Shown piece after piece: positions 16,396 to 22,312 of a stretch of DNA of 22,312 nt (positions within the stretch are counted from its first letter, which is position 1; every line of letters starts with the position of its first letter). This stretch comes from CALCCV01 sp964388665 (GTDB lineage: Bacteria > Bdellovibrionota > Bdellovibrionia > Bdellovibrionales > Bdellovibrionaceae): contig CAYMBJ010000065.1 in the NCBI GenBank assembly GCA_964388665.1, forward strand, positions 1-22,312. The letters are read 5' to 3'. The position numbers and the translations under genes were made by a program. Under the pieces are notes generated by a model. It was not told where the DNA came from. It saw only the letters and a list, made by a program, of their open reading frames with translations, and searched no databases.

Positions 16396-17256
16396 CTAGG
16401 TGGTTGTCGAATTGTGAGTTTTCCAAACTTGATTGATTTGCGACAAAAAGCCCTCTAAGTCCTTTAGAGCTAGCGATGTTGGGCCATCACACAAGGCGGA
16501 GTCAGGATTAGGATGGGTTTCTAAAAAAATCCCATCAACTCCAACAGCCATTGCCGCCCTTGCAAGGGGAAGGACCATTTCTCTTCTTCCTCCACTGCTA
16601 GTGCCAGTTGCGCCGGGCAGTTGCGTTGAATGAGTCACATCCATAATTACAGGAAATCCAGTCTGGCGCATTTCAATGAGCCCCGTCATATCATTAACCA
16701 AGCGATTGTATCCAAAGCTTGTTCCGCGTTCGCAAAGAAGGATCTTTTTATTCCCAGACTCGGTCGCTTTTTTTACAATAGCCTGCATATCCCAGGGCGC
16801 CAAAAACTGCCCCTTTTTGATATGAATCACTTTTTGCGTCTTAGCAGCTTCTACTAACAGGTCGGTCTGCCGGCTCAAAAAAGCAGGAATTTGAATGACA
16901 TCTGCAACTTCCTGCATCCATTCAACCTCTGAGGTTTCGTGTACGTCAGTAAGCAGCCCGCAGCCAATTTTTGACTTTATTTTATCCAATGCCGAAGCAG
17001 CTTGTTTTTTCCCCGGTCCACGAAAACTTGAAAGACTTTGGCGATTGGCTTTGTCGTATGAGCACTTTAAGATCCATGGGATGCCCAACTGCTTTGTGAC
17101 GCGGCTTAACTCGCTGGCGACTTCAAGGACCATGCCTTCGTCTTCCAAAATGTCAGGACCTGCAAAGAGCACCCAATTCTTGCAGTTTCCCCATTCAACA
17201 TTTTGGCCGGCAATTTTTGCTTTAACGGTTTCACTAAGGGGTAAAAAACTATACAT
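16396..17256 (-). CDS. kdsA: 3-deoxy-8-phosphooctulonate (Kdo-8-P) synthase with an unusual residue at the metal-switch position
   Basis: This enzyme condenses phosphoenolpyruvate with arabinose-5-phosphate to give Kdo-8-phosphate. The 286 residues fit the family. Motifs are KCSYDKANRQSL, SFRGPG, LTDVHE, DVIQIPAFLSRQTDLL, KKGQFLAPWD, CERGTSFGYN, DVTHSTQLPG and LETHPNPDSALCDGP. The last two groups hold the His, Glu and Asp that serve as metal ligands in metal-dependent members. The fourth position is Cys in metal-dependent (AGPC) and Asn in metal-free (GGMN) enzymes. Here it reads AGPDILED, with Asp35. The start ATG 17256 has GAGGA four bases upstream. A perfect TATAAT overlaps this start codon and may be chance. 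It is the first gene of the operon, divergent from galU. Confidence 0.93.
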   Translation of the reverse strand: MYSFLPLSETVKAKIAGQNVEWGNCKNWVLFAGPDILEDEGMVLEVASELSRVTKQLGIPWILKCSYDKANRQSLSSFRGPGKKQAASALDKIKSKIGCGLLTDVHETSEVEWMQEVADVIQIPAFLSRQTDLLVEAAKTQKVIHIKKGQFLAPWDMQAIVKKATESGNKKILLCERGTSFGYNRLVNDMTGLIEMRQTGFPVIMDVTHSTQLPGATGTSSGGRREMVLPLARAAMAVGVDGIFLETHPNPDSALCDGPTSLALKDLEGFLSQINQVWKTHNSTTT

Positions 17257-17580
17257 TATATCCTCGATTCATGCATTTTCAAAAGTTGAACCTATTAGAA
17301 TCATCAGCCATAGTAAAGGGGAAACCCCCACTAGATCATAGAAAAAGCCACAAATCGATGGCCTTTCGTTGATGATTGTTTGCGCTACGCTCCGATTGGG
17401 CTGAGCAATCGGGATAGTGGGCTAATTTGCTAAATGCTGGTCATTGCTTTAGTCCATTTTAGTTAAATGTTTCGAATATTAAGAGTAAAAACTTCGCGCT
17501 CCTTTGGTTTTTTGCTATTACAGTAGTGGTAGGCGGATCTGGATCTTGACAGTATTAATTTCTTCCCTGGGAGCACAAAA
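17257..17580. other. Divergent intergenic region between kdsA and galU
   Basis: These 324 bases separate two divergent biosynthetic genes, so promoters for both must lie here or nearby. I see a 7-bp inverted repeat at 17392-17412 (listed separately), a small GGGG-AAA-CCCC hairpin at 17318-17328, and a TTGACA at 17546-17551 on the galU side without a good -10 at the right distance. On the kdsA side TTGAAA (17282-17277), 16 bases and TATAAT (17260-17255) form a good match, but it overlaps the kdsA start codon. No gene is supported. Confidence 0.5.
17392..17412. repeat. Inverted repeat in the kdsA-galU intergenic region
   Basis: CCGATTG (17392-17398) pairs with CAATCGG (17406-17412) around a seven-base loop. 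Neither strand shows a T-run after the stem, so it is unlikely to be a terminator. Its place between divergent genes would fit an operator or a leader hairpin, but nothing in the sequence proves this. Confidence 0.35.
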
Positions 17581-18483
17581 GTGAAAACAATCAAAAAAGC
17601 CGTTATTCCAGTTGCAGGGCTTGGCACGCGGTTTTTGCCTGCCACCAAGTCCATTCCAAAAGAGATGTTGCCGATTGTGGATGCGCCTACGATTTTTTAT
17701 GTGATTGAAGAGGCGGTCAAGGCGGGCATTGAGGACATCATTTTTATCACTGGGCGCCATAAGTATCCGCTGGAGGACTTTTTCGACACCGCTTATGAGC
17801 TTGAGGACAAGCTTGAGAAAGAGGGCAAGACGGAAATGCTCAATAAGATCCGATCCATCAAGGATATGGCCAATATTGTGAGCATTCGCCAGAAGGAAGC
17901 CAGTGGTCTTGGCCATGCGGTGTATTGCGCGCGCCCAGCTGTGGGAAAGGAGCCCTTTGCGGTCATGCTGGGCGATGAGATTTCGGTGCCCACGGCTGAG
18001 GATGGAGTGGCGGCCATAGGTCGACTGAAGGCGGCATTTGAGGAGGTCGAAGAGTCTGTGGTGGGCGTTATTGAGGTTCCCGCCGATGAAGTCAGCAAGT
18101 ACGGCATCGTTTCTCTGGGAAAGGAATCGCGACAATCAAAATTTGGCGAGATCTGCAAAATTCTTGATGTGGTGGAAAAGCCTGAAGCAGGTCGGGCACC
18201 CAGTCGCCTGGCATTGCCCGGCCGCTACACCTTTACTTCTGACATCTTTGCGATTCTTCAGGACACGCCACCAGGCGTAAAAGGAGAGATTCAGCTCTCT
18301 GATGCGATGGCTAAATTGGCCAATGACGGAAAGATGTGGACCTTGGATCTAAAAGGGACGCGGCGCTACGATGCGGGCGATAAACTTGGATTTATGATTG
18401 CAAACATTGAATTGGGCCTGGAGCATCCTGAGATCAGCGAGGATTTGCGGGCCTATTTAAAGAAGCTCATTAAGAATCTCTAA
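17581..18483 (+). CDS. galU: UTP-glucose-1-phosphate uridylyltransferase
   Basis: GalU makes UDP-glucose from UTP and glucose-1-phosphate in the cytoplasm, feeding glycan and LPS synthesis. The 300 residues begin KKAVIPVAGLGTRFLPATKS (5-24), followed by PKEMLPIVDAPTIFYVIEEA, IIFITGRHK, GLGHAVYCARP, FAVMLGDE, and VVEKPEAGRAPSRLALPGRY, the full GalU pattern. The start codon is GTG 17581 with GGGAG seven bases upstream. By eye its coding DNA is richer in G and C than the glycosyltransferase genes to the left, as expected for a core gene next to a more variable locus. It is transcribed away from the rhamnose/Kdo operon. Confidence 0.96.
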   Translation: MKTIKKAVIPVAGLGTRFLPATKSIPKEMLPIVDAPTIFYVIEEAVKAGIEDIIFITGRHKYPLEDFFDTAYELEDKLEKEGKTEMLNKIRSIKDMANIVSIRQKEASGLGHAVYCARPAVGKEPFAVMLGDEISVPTAEDGVAAIGRLKAAFEEVEESVVGVIEVPADEVSKYGIVSLGKESRQSKFGEICKILDVVEKPEAGRAPSRLALPGRYTFTSDIFAILQDTPPGVKGEIQLSDAMAKLANDGKMWTLDLKGTRRYDAGDKLGFMIANIELGLEHPEISEDLRAYLKKLIKNL

Positions 18484-18525
18484 GATTTTTTGCGCAAGGT
18501 AAATTTTTTGCGATATCTGGAGTTT

Positions 18526-18558
18526 CTGTGCAGCCTACTAGCACAGCTTGACATTAAT
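18526..18558 (+). terminator. Weak terminator candidate downstream of galU
   Basis: CTGTGC (18526-18531) pairs with GCACAG (18541-18546) around a nine-base loop, 43 bases after the galU stop codon. A T-rich stretch (ATTAATTTTT) follows, but only after several bases. The stem is short and the T-run displaced, so this is at best a weak intrinsic terminator. Confidence 0.25.
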
Positions 18559-18585
18559 TTTTGCGAGGCGCGGGGAGGAAGCTGT

Positions 18586-18644
18586 ATGAGTAGTTCCGCG
18601 ACGAGGAGGCAACGATGTCAAAAATGAATGTTAAGTTGTACTAA
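18586..18644 (+). other. Two overlapping very short open frames, each with a strong Shine-Dalgarno sequence
   Basis: The first frame (ATG 18586 to TGA 18627) encodes 13 residues, MSSSATRRQRCQK, and is preceded by GGGGAGGA. The second (ATG 18615 to TAA 18644) encodes nine residues, MSKMNVKLY, and is preceded by GAGGAGG inside the first frame. They could be leader peptides, the start of a deleted gene, or chance. I do not recognise either peptide. They lie in the 229-bp gap between galU and the exported protein at 18713. Confidence 0.25.
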
Positions 18645-18659
18645 AAATTGATTTATCAA

Positions 18660-18685
18660 ATAGCGCTATAGCCTATAAGTGCTAT
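18660..18685. promoter_or_regulatory. Imperfect dyad upstream of the exported Cys-rich protein gene
   Basis: The stretch starts with the perfect palindrome ATAGCGCTAT and ends with GCTAT, giving a 26-base imperfect dyad with TATA on both sides of its centre. It lies 27 bases before the ATG at 18713 and includes a possible -10 (TATAAG). It could be an operator over a promoter; there is no functional evidence. Confidence 0.25.
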
Positions 18686-18712
18686 CATGCGGGCAATCAT
18701 CGGGGAGGGTGT

Positions 18713-19180
18713 ATGCAGAAATATAGAATTTTGTTTTTGGCCACGGTGGCCGCTGTTTTTGGTTTGGTGACGCCAGAGATTGGGCGAACTGGAATATTGG
18801 TCAGGCCGGTATGGCTTGATTTTTATAATACCCCGATAAATTCCTGCCAGGAGAATCGTCGGGAAATTGAGATTCTCAACACGGGCAAAGAGGATGTGCG
18901 CCTGCGCTTTGATTGTCGCAATGATTTTATTGGTCCAAGTTTTAGAACCTCCTTTTTTTATGAAAATCGTGAATGCAGAAACGCGCTTCGGCCTGGGCAA
19001 AGATGTCGCATAACAGTTTATTTTCGCGGCGAAGAGCAAGGTTTTTATTGGGGTCGATTCGAAGTCGAAAGTCGGGACGGTCAACATAGAGAGTCTGTAG
19101 ACCTGCGGGCGCAAATTTCGGATTCAGGAGGTTCTGGTTTTCCAAGTCCGAAATGTGATTTTGTAGAGCGCTGCTTTTAG
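18713..19180 (+). CDS. Exported small Cys-rich protein with a beta-sandwich resembling ASH/HYDIN-type domains
   Basis: The protein has 155 residues. It begins with Lys/Arg and a hydrophobic stretch (ILFLATVAAVFGLV), consistent with a Sec signal peptide; the cleavage site is not clear. The mature part has alternating beta strands: REIEILNTGKEDVRLRFDC, ALRPGQRCRITVYFRG and YWGRFEVESRDG. The 'NTG...v.lr' strand plus 'l.PGq.c.i.V.F' pattern resembles ASH/choice-of-anchor or PapD-like immunoglobulin folds. Six Cys remain after the signal peptide, enough for three disulphides in the periplasm or outside the cell. GGGGAGGG a few bases upstream supports ATG 18713. I do not recognise the family. It stands alone between galU and a convergent gene. 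Confidence 0.65.
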   Translation: MQKYRILFLATVAAVFGLVTPEIGRTGILVRPVWLDFYNTPINSCQENRREIEILNTGKEDVRLRFDCRNDFIGPSFRTSFFYENRECRNALRPGQRCRITVYFRGEEQGFYWGRFEVESRDGQHRESVDLRAQISDSGGSGFPSPKCDFVERCF

Positions 19181-19265
19181 CAGTCGTTTCATTGGATTGC
19201 CCACTTACCGGTACACACAGATAAGTTCACACCGAGAGGTGCGCCCTGAGCAGAGTGCGCGGCCG

Positions 19266-20165
19266 CTATTTGATTTTGAAGCTCTCATCGATTTTGTTGA
19301 GTCTGTTGGCGATGCTTTTGTAAAAGTCGTAGCGACCGAGCAGGGCGCGCAGTATGTAGGTGTCAACTAGGCGCGCGACTTTGAGACCGGTGAGGCATAC
19401 GATAATGACTGCGCCAAGCAGTACGACCACGTTTCGGGTGCCATCTGGGGAATCGCCAAAGTACAGACCGGGCGTGTTCATGCCAAAAAACCCAACGATG
19501 AGATTTAGCGGTAGAAAAACCCCAGAGATCACGGTGAGCGTGAGCAAGGTTTTGTTAAGGCGATCGTGTTTGATGGAGTCATAGTAGTGGTGAAGGCCGT
19601 CGAGGCGGGTTTTGAGAGTCTGCACATTGGTGGATTGAAACTGTATATTCTCTTCGATATCTTTAAACTCATCGCTCAGGTCTTTAAAATGGGCTGATGA
19701 TTTTCTTAAAAACTCACGATACACAACCACGTTTCTGTAGTAGTAATTCTCTATCCTAGAGAGGTCTTTTTTAAGATCAAACCACAAGTCCATAAAGTAT
19801 TGCGGGATATCGCGGGCAAAGAGGAAGTCTTCGAGCTTTTCTATCTCTGCCGAGTAGCCGCCAATGATGCGCTGGTTTTCTTTATAATATCCTTCGATCA
19901 ATTTTAGCAGGTCTGAAAATCCCAAATCAAGCAGTGTGAATTCACTGGTTTCTATATTGAAAAGATAGACAGTGGCACCCTTGAACAAAAAGCTTGTGGT
20001 GGCAAACCCCAAAGATTGCTGCGCCAAAATCATCCGCCGAATCACAAAAATCTGAAATTCGTCATAATCCTCATAAACGGAATAGCGATCAGGAGTGGAC
20101 AGCAGTTCCTGCACTTCTTCGCGGTGAATTGAAATGAGCTCGTTGAGGGTAAAGCGTTTTTCCAT
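19266..20165 (-). CDS. CorA-like divalent cation channel/transporter
   Basis: The protein has 299 residues. A large cytoplasmic, mostly helical N-terminal domain includes a long charged helix region (about 130-205). It leads into TM1 (about 207-227), which ends in the CorA hallmark GFFGMN (GMN at 228-230), then a periplasmic loop and TM2 (about 246-262). CorA proteins usually end soon after TM2, whereas here about 37 more residues follow (LGRYDFYKSIANRLNKIDES and the tail). The loop after GMN is TPGLYFGDSPDG rather than the common 'MPE' type, so the transported ion may not be Mg2+. The start is ATG 20165 with no strong ribosome-binding site. It converges on the Cys-rich protein gene and is divergent from the hydrolase gene. 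Confidence 0.85.
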   Translation of the reverse strand: MEKRFTLNELISIHREEVQELLSTPDRYSVYEDYDEFQIFVIRRMILAQQSLGFATTSFLFKGATVYLFNIETSEFTLLDLGFSDLLKLIEGYYKENQRIIGGYSAEIEKLEDFLFARDIPQYFMDLWFDLKKDLSRIENYYYRNVVVYREFLRKSSAHFKDLSDEFKDIEENIQFQSTNVQTLKTRLDGLHHYYDSIKHDRLNKTLLTLTVISGVFLPLNLIVGFFGMNTPGLYFGDSPDGTRNVVVLLGAVIIVCLTGLKVARLVDTYILRALLGRYDFYKSIANRLNKIDESFKIK

Positions 20166-20237
20166 CTAATCAACTTATAATGACAATCCGCGAATCATTC
20201 AATTGAAGAATCGCATCATATTTGCGATTGTGGCGGG

Positions 20238-21134
20238 ATGAGAGAATTATTGCTTTTCACAGCTATGATGAGTTTGTGTGGGTGCGCGACTTCCCAGTCC
20301 AAAGTGACCCGCTTGGTAGCGGCGGATGGATTTTGGGTGGAGATTGCAGAGTTCCTGCCAGAAAAAAGTTTGGTGCCAGAGAAAGATGCTGCGCCGGTGA
20401 AGGCTGCGGAGACGGCGCCAGGTCCAGCGCCTGGTCCAGCGCCTAGACCGTCAAGATGTGTGTTGATTTTGCCGCCCACAGGTGGGGCCAACTTTATCGA
20501 TAAATCTTACGCACGAGGTTTGAGCCGACGAGGTGCCGCCGTGAAGATTCTGCTCCGCTGGGCGGGTCAGGATGAAAAGAGCCTTGAGCTAAGTTTGCAT
20601 CAGGTGCTTCACGAGAGAGCGCTTCGAGCTATTGAGCTGACGATGGAGAGTGTGCCAGAGGCACAACAGATCTCGCTGATGGGTACGAGCGTGGGAGCGC
20701 TTTTTGTGGCGATATCGGCCAGTCAGTATGCACGTCCCGATCGCTTGCTGGCAATTGCAGGAGGCGTGCCGATTCCAGAGGTGATTGCCAATTCCGATCA
20801 TGAATCAATGGTCAAATTGCGCAAAGATAGATTCAAGAAATTTGGATTTAATGATCGTGCAGAGTACGAAAGTGCGATCCATGAAGACTTTTTATTGGAC
20901 CCCATTGATTTGGAAAAAGATCTGGTGGGAAAAAATCTTCGCTCGAAAAAGTTAGGTTTGATTTATTTTACAGACGACGAGACGGTGCCCACTAAAACTC
21001 AATTGCAACTTCTGCAACTTTGGCAGCCGCAATTTAAAGTGGCTCTGAGGGCGGGGCATGTTTGGGGAATCATAAAAACATGGTGGAGCTATCAGGAAGA
21101 CATTAACGACTTTCTGCTTGGCCAAGAAAAATAA
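20238..21134 (+). CDS. Lipoprotein alpha/beta-hydrolase
   Basis: The protein has 298 residues. A short signal peptide ends in a lipobox-like LCGC with Cys16 as the likely lipidated residue; the -2 Cys is unusual. A linker of about 50 residues includes a Pro-Ala-Gly repeat (APGPAPGPAPRP, 60-71), encoded by near-repeated 12-base units. The hydrolase domain begins at CVLILPPTGGANF. The nucleophile elbow is GTSVGA (Ser151), a likely acid lies in YFTDDETVP (Asp246/247), and the His is in AGHVWG (His274), giving a plausible full triad. The substrate is unknown; an esterase or peptidase acting in the periplasm or at the outer membrane is the best guess. ATG 20238 is preceded by GCGGG. It converges on the BamE-like gene. 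Confidence 0.75.
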   Translation: MRELLLFTAMMSLCGCATSQSKVTRLVAADGFWVEIAEFLPEKSLVPEKDAAPVKAAETAPGPAPGPAPRPSRCVLILPPTGGANFIDKSYARGLSRRGAAVKILLRWAGQDEKSLELSLHQVLHERALRAIELTMESVPEAQQISLMGTSVGALFVAISASQYARPDRLLAIAGGVPIPEVIANSDHESMVKLRKDRFKKFGFNDRAEYESAIHEDFLLDPIDLEKDLVGKNLRSKKLGLIYFTDDETVPTKTQLQLLQLWQPQFKVALRAGHVWGIIKTWWSYQEDINDFLLGQEK

Positions 21135-21189
21135 AGCATTACCTGAGTCTATCTCACGAGCGGGAGTTTTCTTGATAGCGGGACCTAGC

Positions 21190-21720
21190 TTACTGCGCGG
21201 ACTCTGAATCGGCGGAGTCGACGGTTGTTGGCGACTGGTTTTTTGTGGAGCCCTTGTCGACTGTGTTGGCGGTTGGATTCGTGGGCGGGGATGCACGTTT
21301 GGCGGCCAGCTCTTCGCGGCCACCGCTATTCAGCCAAGCTTCGTAGTCTTCTTTGAGGAGGCGGCGACGCTGATTCTCTTCTTCGATCAGAGCTGTTTCC
21401 AATTCAGCATTTTTTTTGTCGATGTAGGCAGCCGATTGCTCCTCTGGGACGGAGGGTTCGGCGCCCACATAGACGGCCTTGCCCTGGTCAAAGTGCACTT
21501 GGCGCACATTGAGATTGTCTTTGTCGTAGAGCCAATAGATCCATCGGTCCTGCATTTTCTTTCGCTCGGTGGTGCGCGGACTTCCCATGATTTCGAGAAC
21601 CTCGCCCTTGTCCATTCCCGGTTGCACTTGATTCCACAGGTCCATATCTGGAGTTTGGCACCCTCCTAGAACAATGAACGAGAGAAAGAATAGACTGTGC
21701 CGCCAAATCAAAATGATCAT
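21190..21720 (-). CDS. BamE/SmpA-like lipoprotein
   Basis: The protein has 176 residues. The signal peptide ends in lipobox LGGC with Cys21. The segment WNQVQPGMDKGEVLEIMGSP followed by DRWIYWLYDKDNLNVRQVHFDQGKAVYVG (about 29-87) is the SmpA/OmlA (BamE-like) fold, with its 'v.pGm....v...lG.P' signature. After that come a charged helix (about 95-130, EEENQRRRLLKEDYEAWL) and a Ser/Thr/Asn-rich tail, both beyond the usual domain. It may be an outer-membrane assembly factor or a lipoprotein that only shares the fold; the extra C-terminus favours caution. ATG 21720 sits directly on an AAAGG, so TTG 21711, with better spacing, is an alternative start. Confidence 0.75.
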   Translation of the reverse strand: MIILIWRHSLFFLSFIVLGGCQTPDMDLWNQVQPGMDKGEVLEIMGSPRTTERKKMQDRWIYWLYDKDNLNVRQVHFDQGKAVYVGAEPSVPEEQSAAYIDKKNAELETALIEEENQRRRLLKEDYEAWLNSGGREELAAKRASPPTNPTANTVDKGSTKNQSPTTVDSADSESAQ

Positions 21721-22072
21721 CCTTTGCCGTTACGAATATCATAAAGTCAAATCGTGCAAACCGCTATTGAGTTGTTCAGAATGAATCTGATTGTATCAAA
21801 TTGGCTTTGCAAACTGTGCGAGTTGTAACAATTGATCTGGACTTTGGGCCAGTGGAGCGTCGCCACTTATATGTGAGTGCCAGATGATACGATCACTCAA
21901 TGCGGAGGTTATCAAATATCTGAAAATGGTCGTTAGATCCAAGCGAGCTTCAGTGACCATTTCGATGCCTCAAGTTGGGATTTCTTCCGCTTTCTTGTAA
22001 GTGGCATTGCGGATACCGGTGCGGAATAATTAAAGGTAGGGAAAGTCTCGATGATTCAGTTGTGGGGGAAAA
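21721..22072. other. Divergent gap before the small lipoprotein gene
   Basis: These 352 bases lie between the BamE-like gene and the gene at 22073. I see no RNA gene, repeat or convincing promoter. An open frame of 38 codons (21884-22000) has no ribosome-binding site and no recognisable product. Confidence 0.4.
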
Positions 22073-22261
22073 GTGAAAAATACTACTATCAAGTTGATGT
22101 TGAATTCTGTGCGCCAAACTTCACTCTTCCGCCACTCCGGCTTACTGGTAGCGAGTTTGGCTTTGATGCTTGCCTTTCAAAATTGTGGTCAGAATTTTGA
22201 TGCTGCGACCAATTTAAATGAAAAGAAGATTTCAGACACGGAATTTGAGGCTGGGGTTTAA
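22073..22261 (+). CDS. Very small predicted lipoprotein, possibly a gene remnant
   Basis: The protein has 62 residues from GTG 22073, which follows GGGGG and AAAA. A basic N-terminus precedes a hydrophobic helix (LLVASLALMLAF) and then QNCGQNF, with Cys38 as the likely lipidated residue. This FQNCG form does not match the enterobacterial lipobox, but I recall similar forms in predicted lipoproteins of Bdellovibrio-type bacteria. Only about 24 residues would remain after processing (through DAATNLNEKKISDTEFEAGV). The stop codon is followed within three bases by a possible insertion-sequence end, so the gene may be the stump of a longer lipoprotein. It may also be a genuine small lipoprotein. 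Confidence 0.5.
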   Translation: MKNTTIKLMLNSVRQTSLFRHSGLLVASLALMLAFQNCGQNFDAATNLNEKKISDTEFEAGV

Positions 22262-22263
22262 GG

Positions 22264-22312
22264 TGGACCCCGTTGTCTAGACAAAAAAATGAATAAAATA
22301 AGAAATAAAATT
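22264..22312 (+). mobile_element. Possible IS3-family-like terminus (element continues off the right edge)
   Basis: From 22264 the sequence reads TGGACCCCGTTGTCTAGACA and then becomes very A-rich. A TG start, a CCCC block and a GACA ending at about this spacing resemble ends of IS2-type IS3-family elements as I remember them. No transposase frame can be judged in the 49 bases available, and there is no second copy of the end in the window. This is a suggestion only. Confidence 0.3.

Noticed and set aside
17255..17282. TTGAAA-16-TATAAT as the kdsA promoter
   Set aside because: The -10 overlaps the kdsA start codon, so transcription would begin inside the gene, and a normal ribosome-binding site lies in the spacer. 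It is probably chance.
17518..18135. Long open frame (about 205 codons) antisense to galU
   Set aside because: GalU is certain on the other strand; the antisense translation resembles no protein and is a by-product of galU codon choice.
21135..21189. GAGCGGGAGTTTTCTT considered as a terminator between converging genes
   Set aside because: Only about three base pairs could form the stem before the T-run.
21884..22000. 38-codon open frame in the last intergenic region
   Set aside because: No ribosome-binding site and no recognisable product.

Overview
The window is about 22.3 kb from a Gram-negative bacterium and is mostly a surface-polysaccharide (O-antigen-type) locus. Evidence for an LPS-bearing Gram-negative cell is the Kdo pathway genes, a Wzm/Wzt-type ABC exporter, a BamE-like lipoprotein and several lipobox signal peptides. 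The small lipoprotein at the right end has an 'FQNCG' lipobox that I associate with Bdellovibrio and relatives. That makes a Bdellovibrionota host a reasonable but unproven guess.

Layout. (1) 1-52: one end of an IS21-family-like insertion sequence. It cuts off the 3' part of a minus-strand methyltransferase gene (53-755). (2) 755-5028, minus strand: a methyltransferase/kinase-like protein, then the Wzm permease and the Wzt ATPase (4-base overlap), then the truncated methyltransferase. (3) 5168-11902, plus strand, divergent: a long paralogue of the 5028 protein carrying a C-terminal coiled coil of 38-residue tandem repeats, then another methyltransferase and three glycosyltransferases with tight or overlapping junctions. 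(4) 11976-17256, minus strand: a six-gene operon kdsA-rfbB-rfbA-rfbD-rfbC-kdsD, making dTDP-L-rhamnose and Kdo-8-phosphate precursors. (5) 17581-18483, plus: galU (UDP-glucose). (6) 18500-22312: less specialised genes. These are a Cys-rich exported protein, a CorA-like ion channel, a lipoprotein alpha/beta-hydrolase, a BamE/SmpA-like lipoprotein and a very small lipoprotein, ending at a possible second insertion-sequence end.

How the genes may work together. GalU and the Rfb enzymes supply UDP-glucose and dTDP-rhamnose, and KdsD/KdsA supply the Kdo precursor. The glycosyltransferases (one lacking the usual DxD) build a glycan on a lipid carrier, and Wzm/Wzt exports it. Wzt has the C-terminal beta-sandwich extension that in studied systems recognises a terminal cap on the chain. 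The two large paralogues match, in order, the plan of WbdD-type chain terminators (methyltransferase, kinase-like region, coiled-coil ruler), but the two activities look split between them: one keeps the SAM-binding motifs, the other keeps the kinase-like motifs and the coiled coil. The coiled coil contains near-identical 114-nt DNA repeats that could change number by recombination and so change glycan length. This split terminator with an expandable ruler is the most interesting hypothesis in the window. It rests on motif reading and needs structural or biochemical confirmation.
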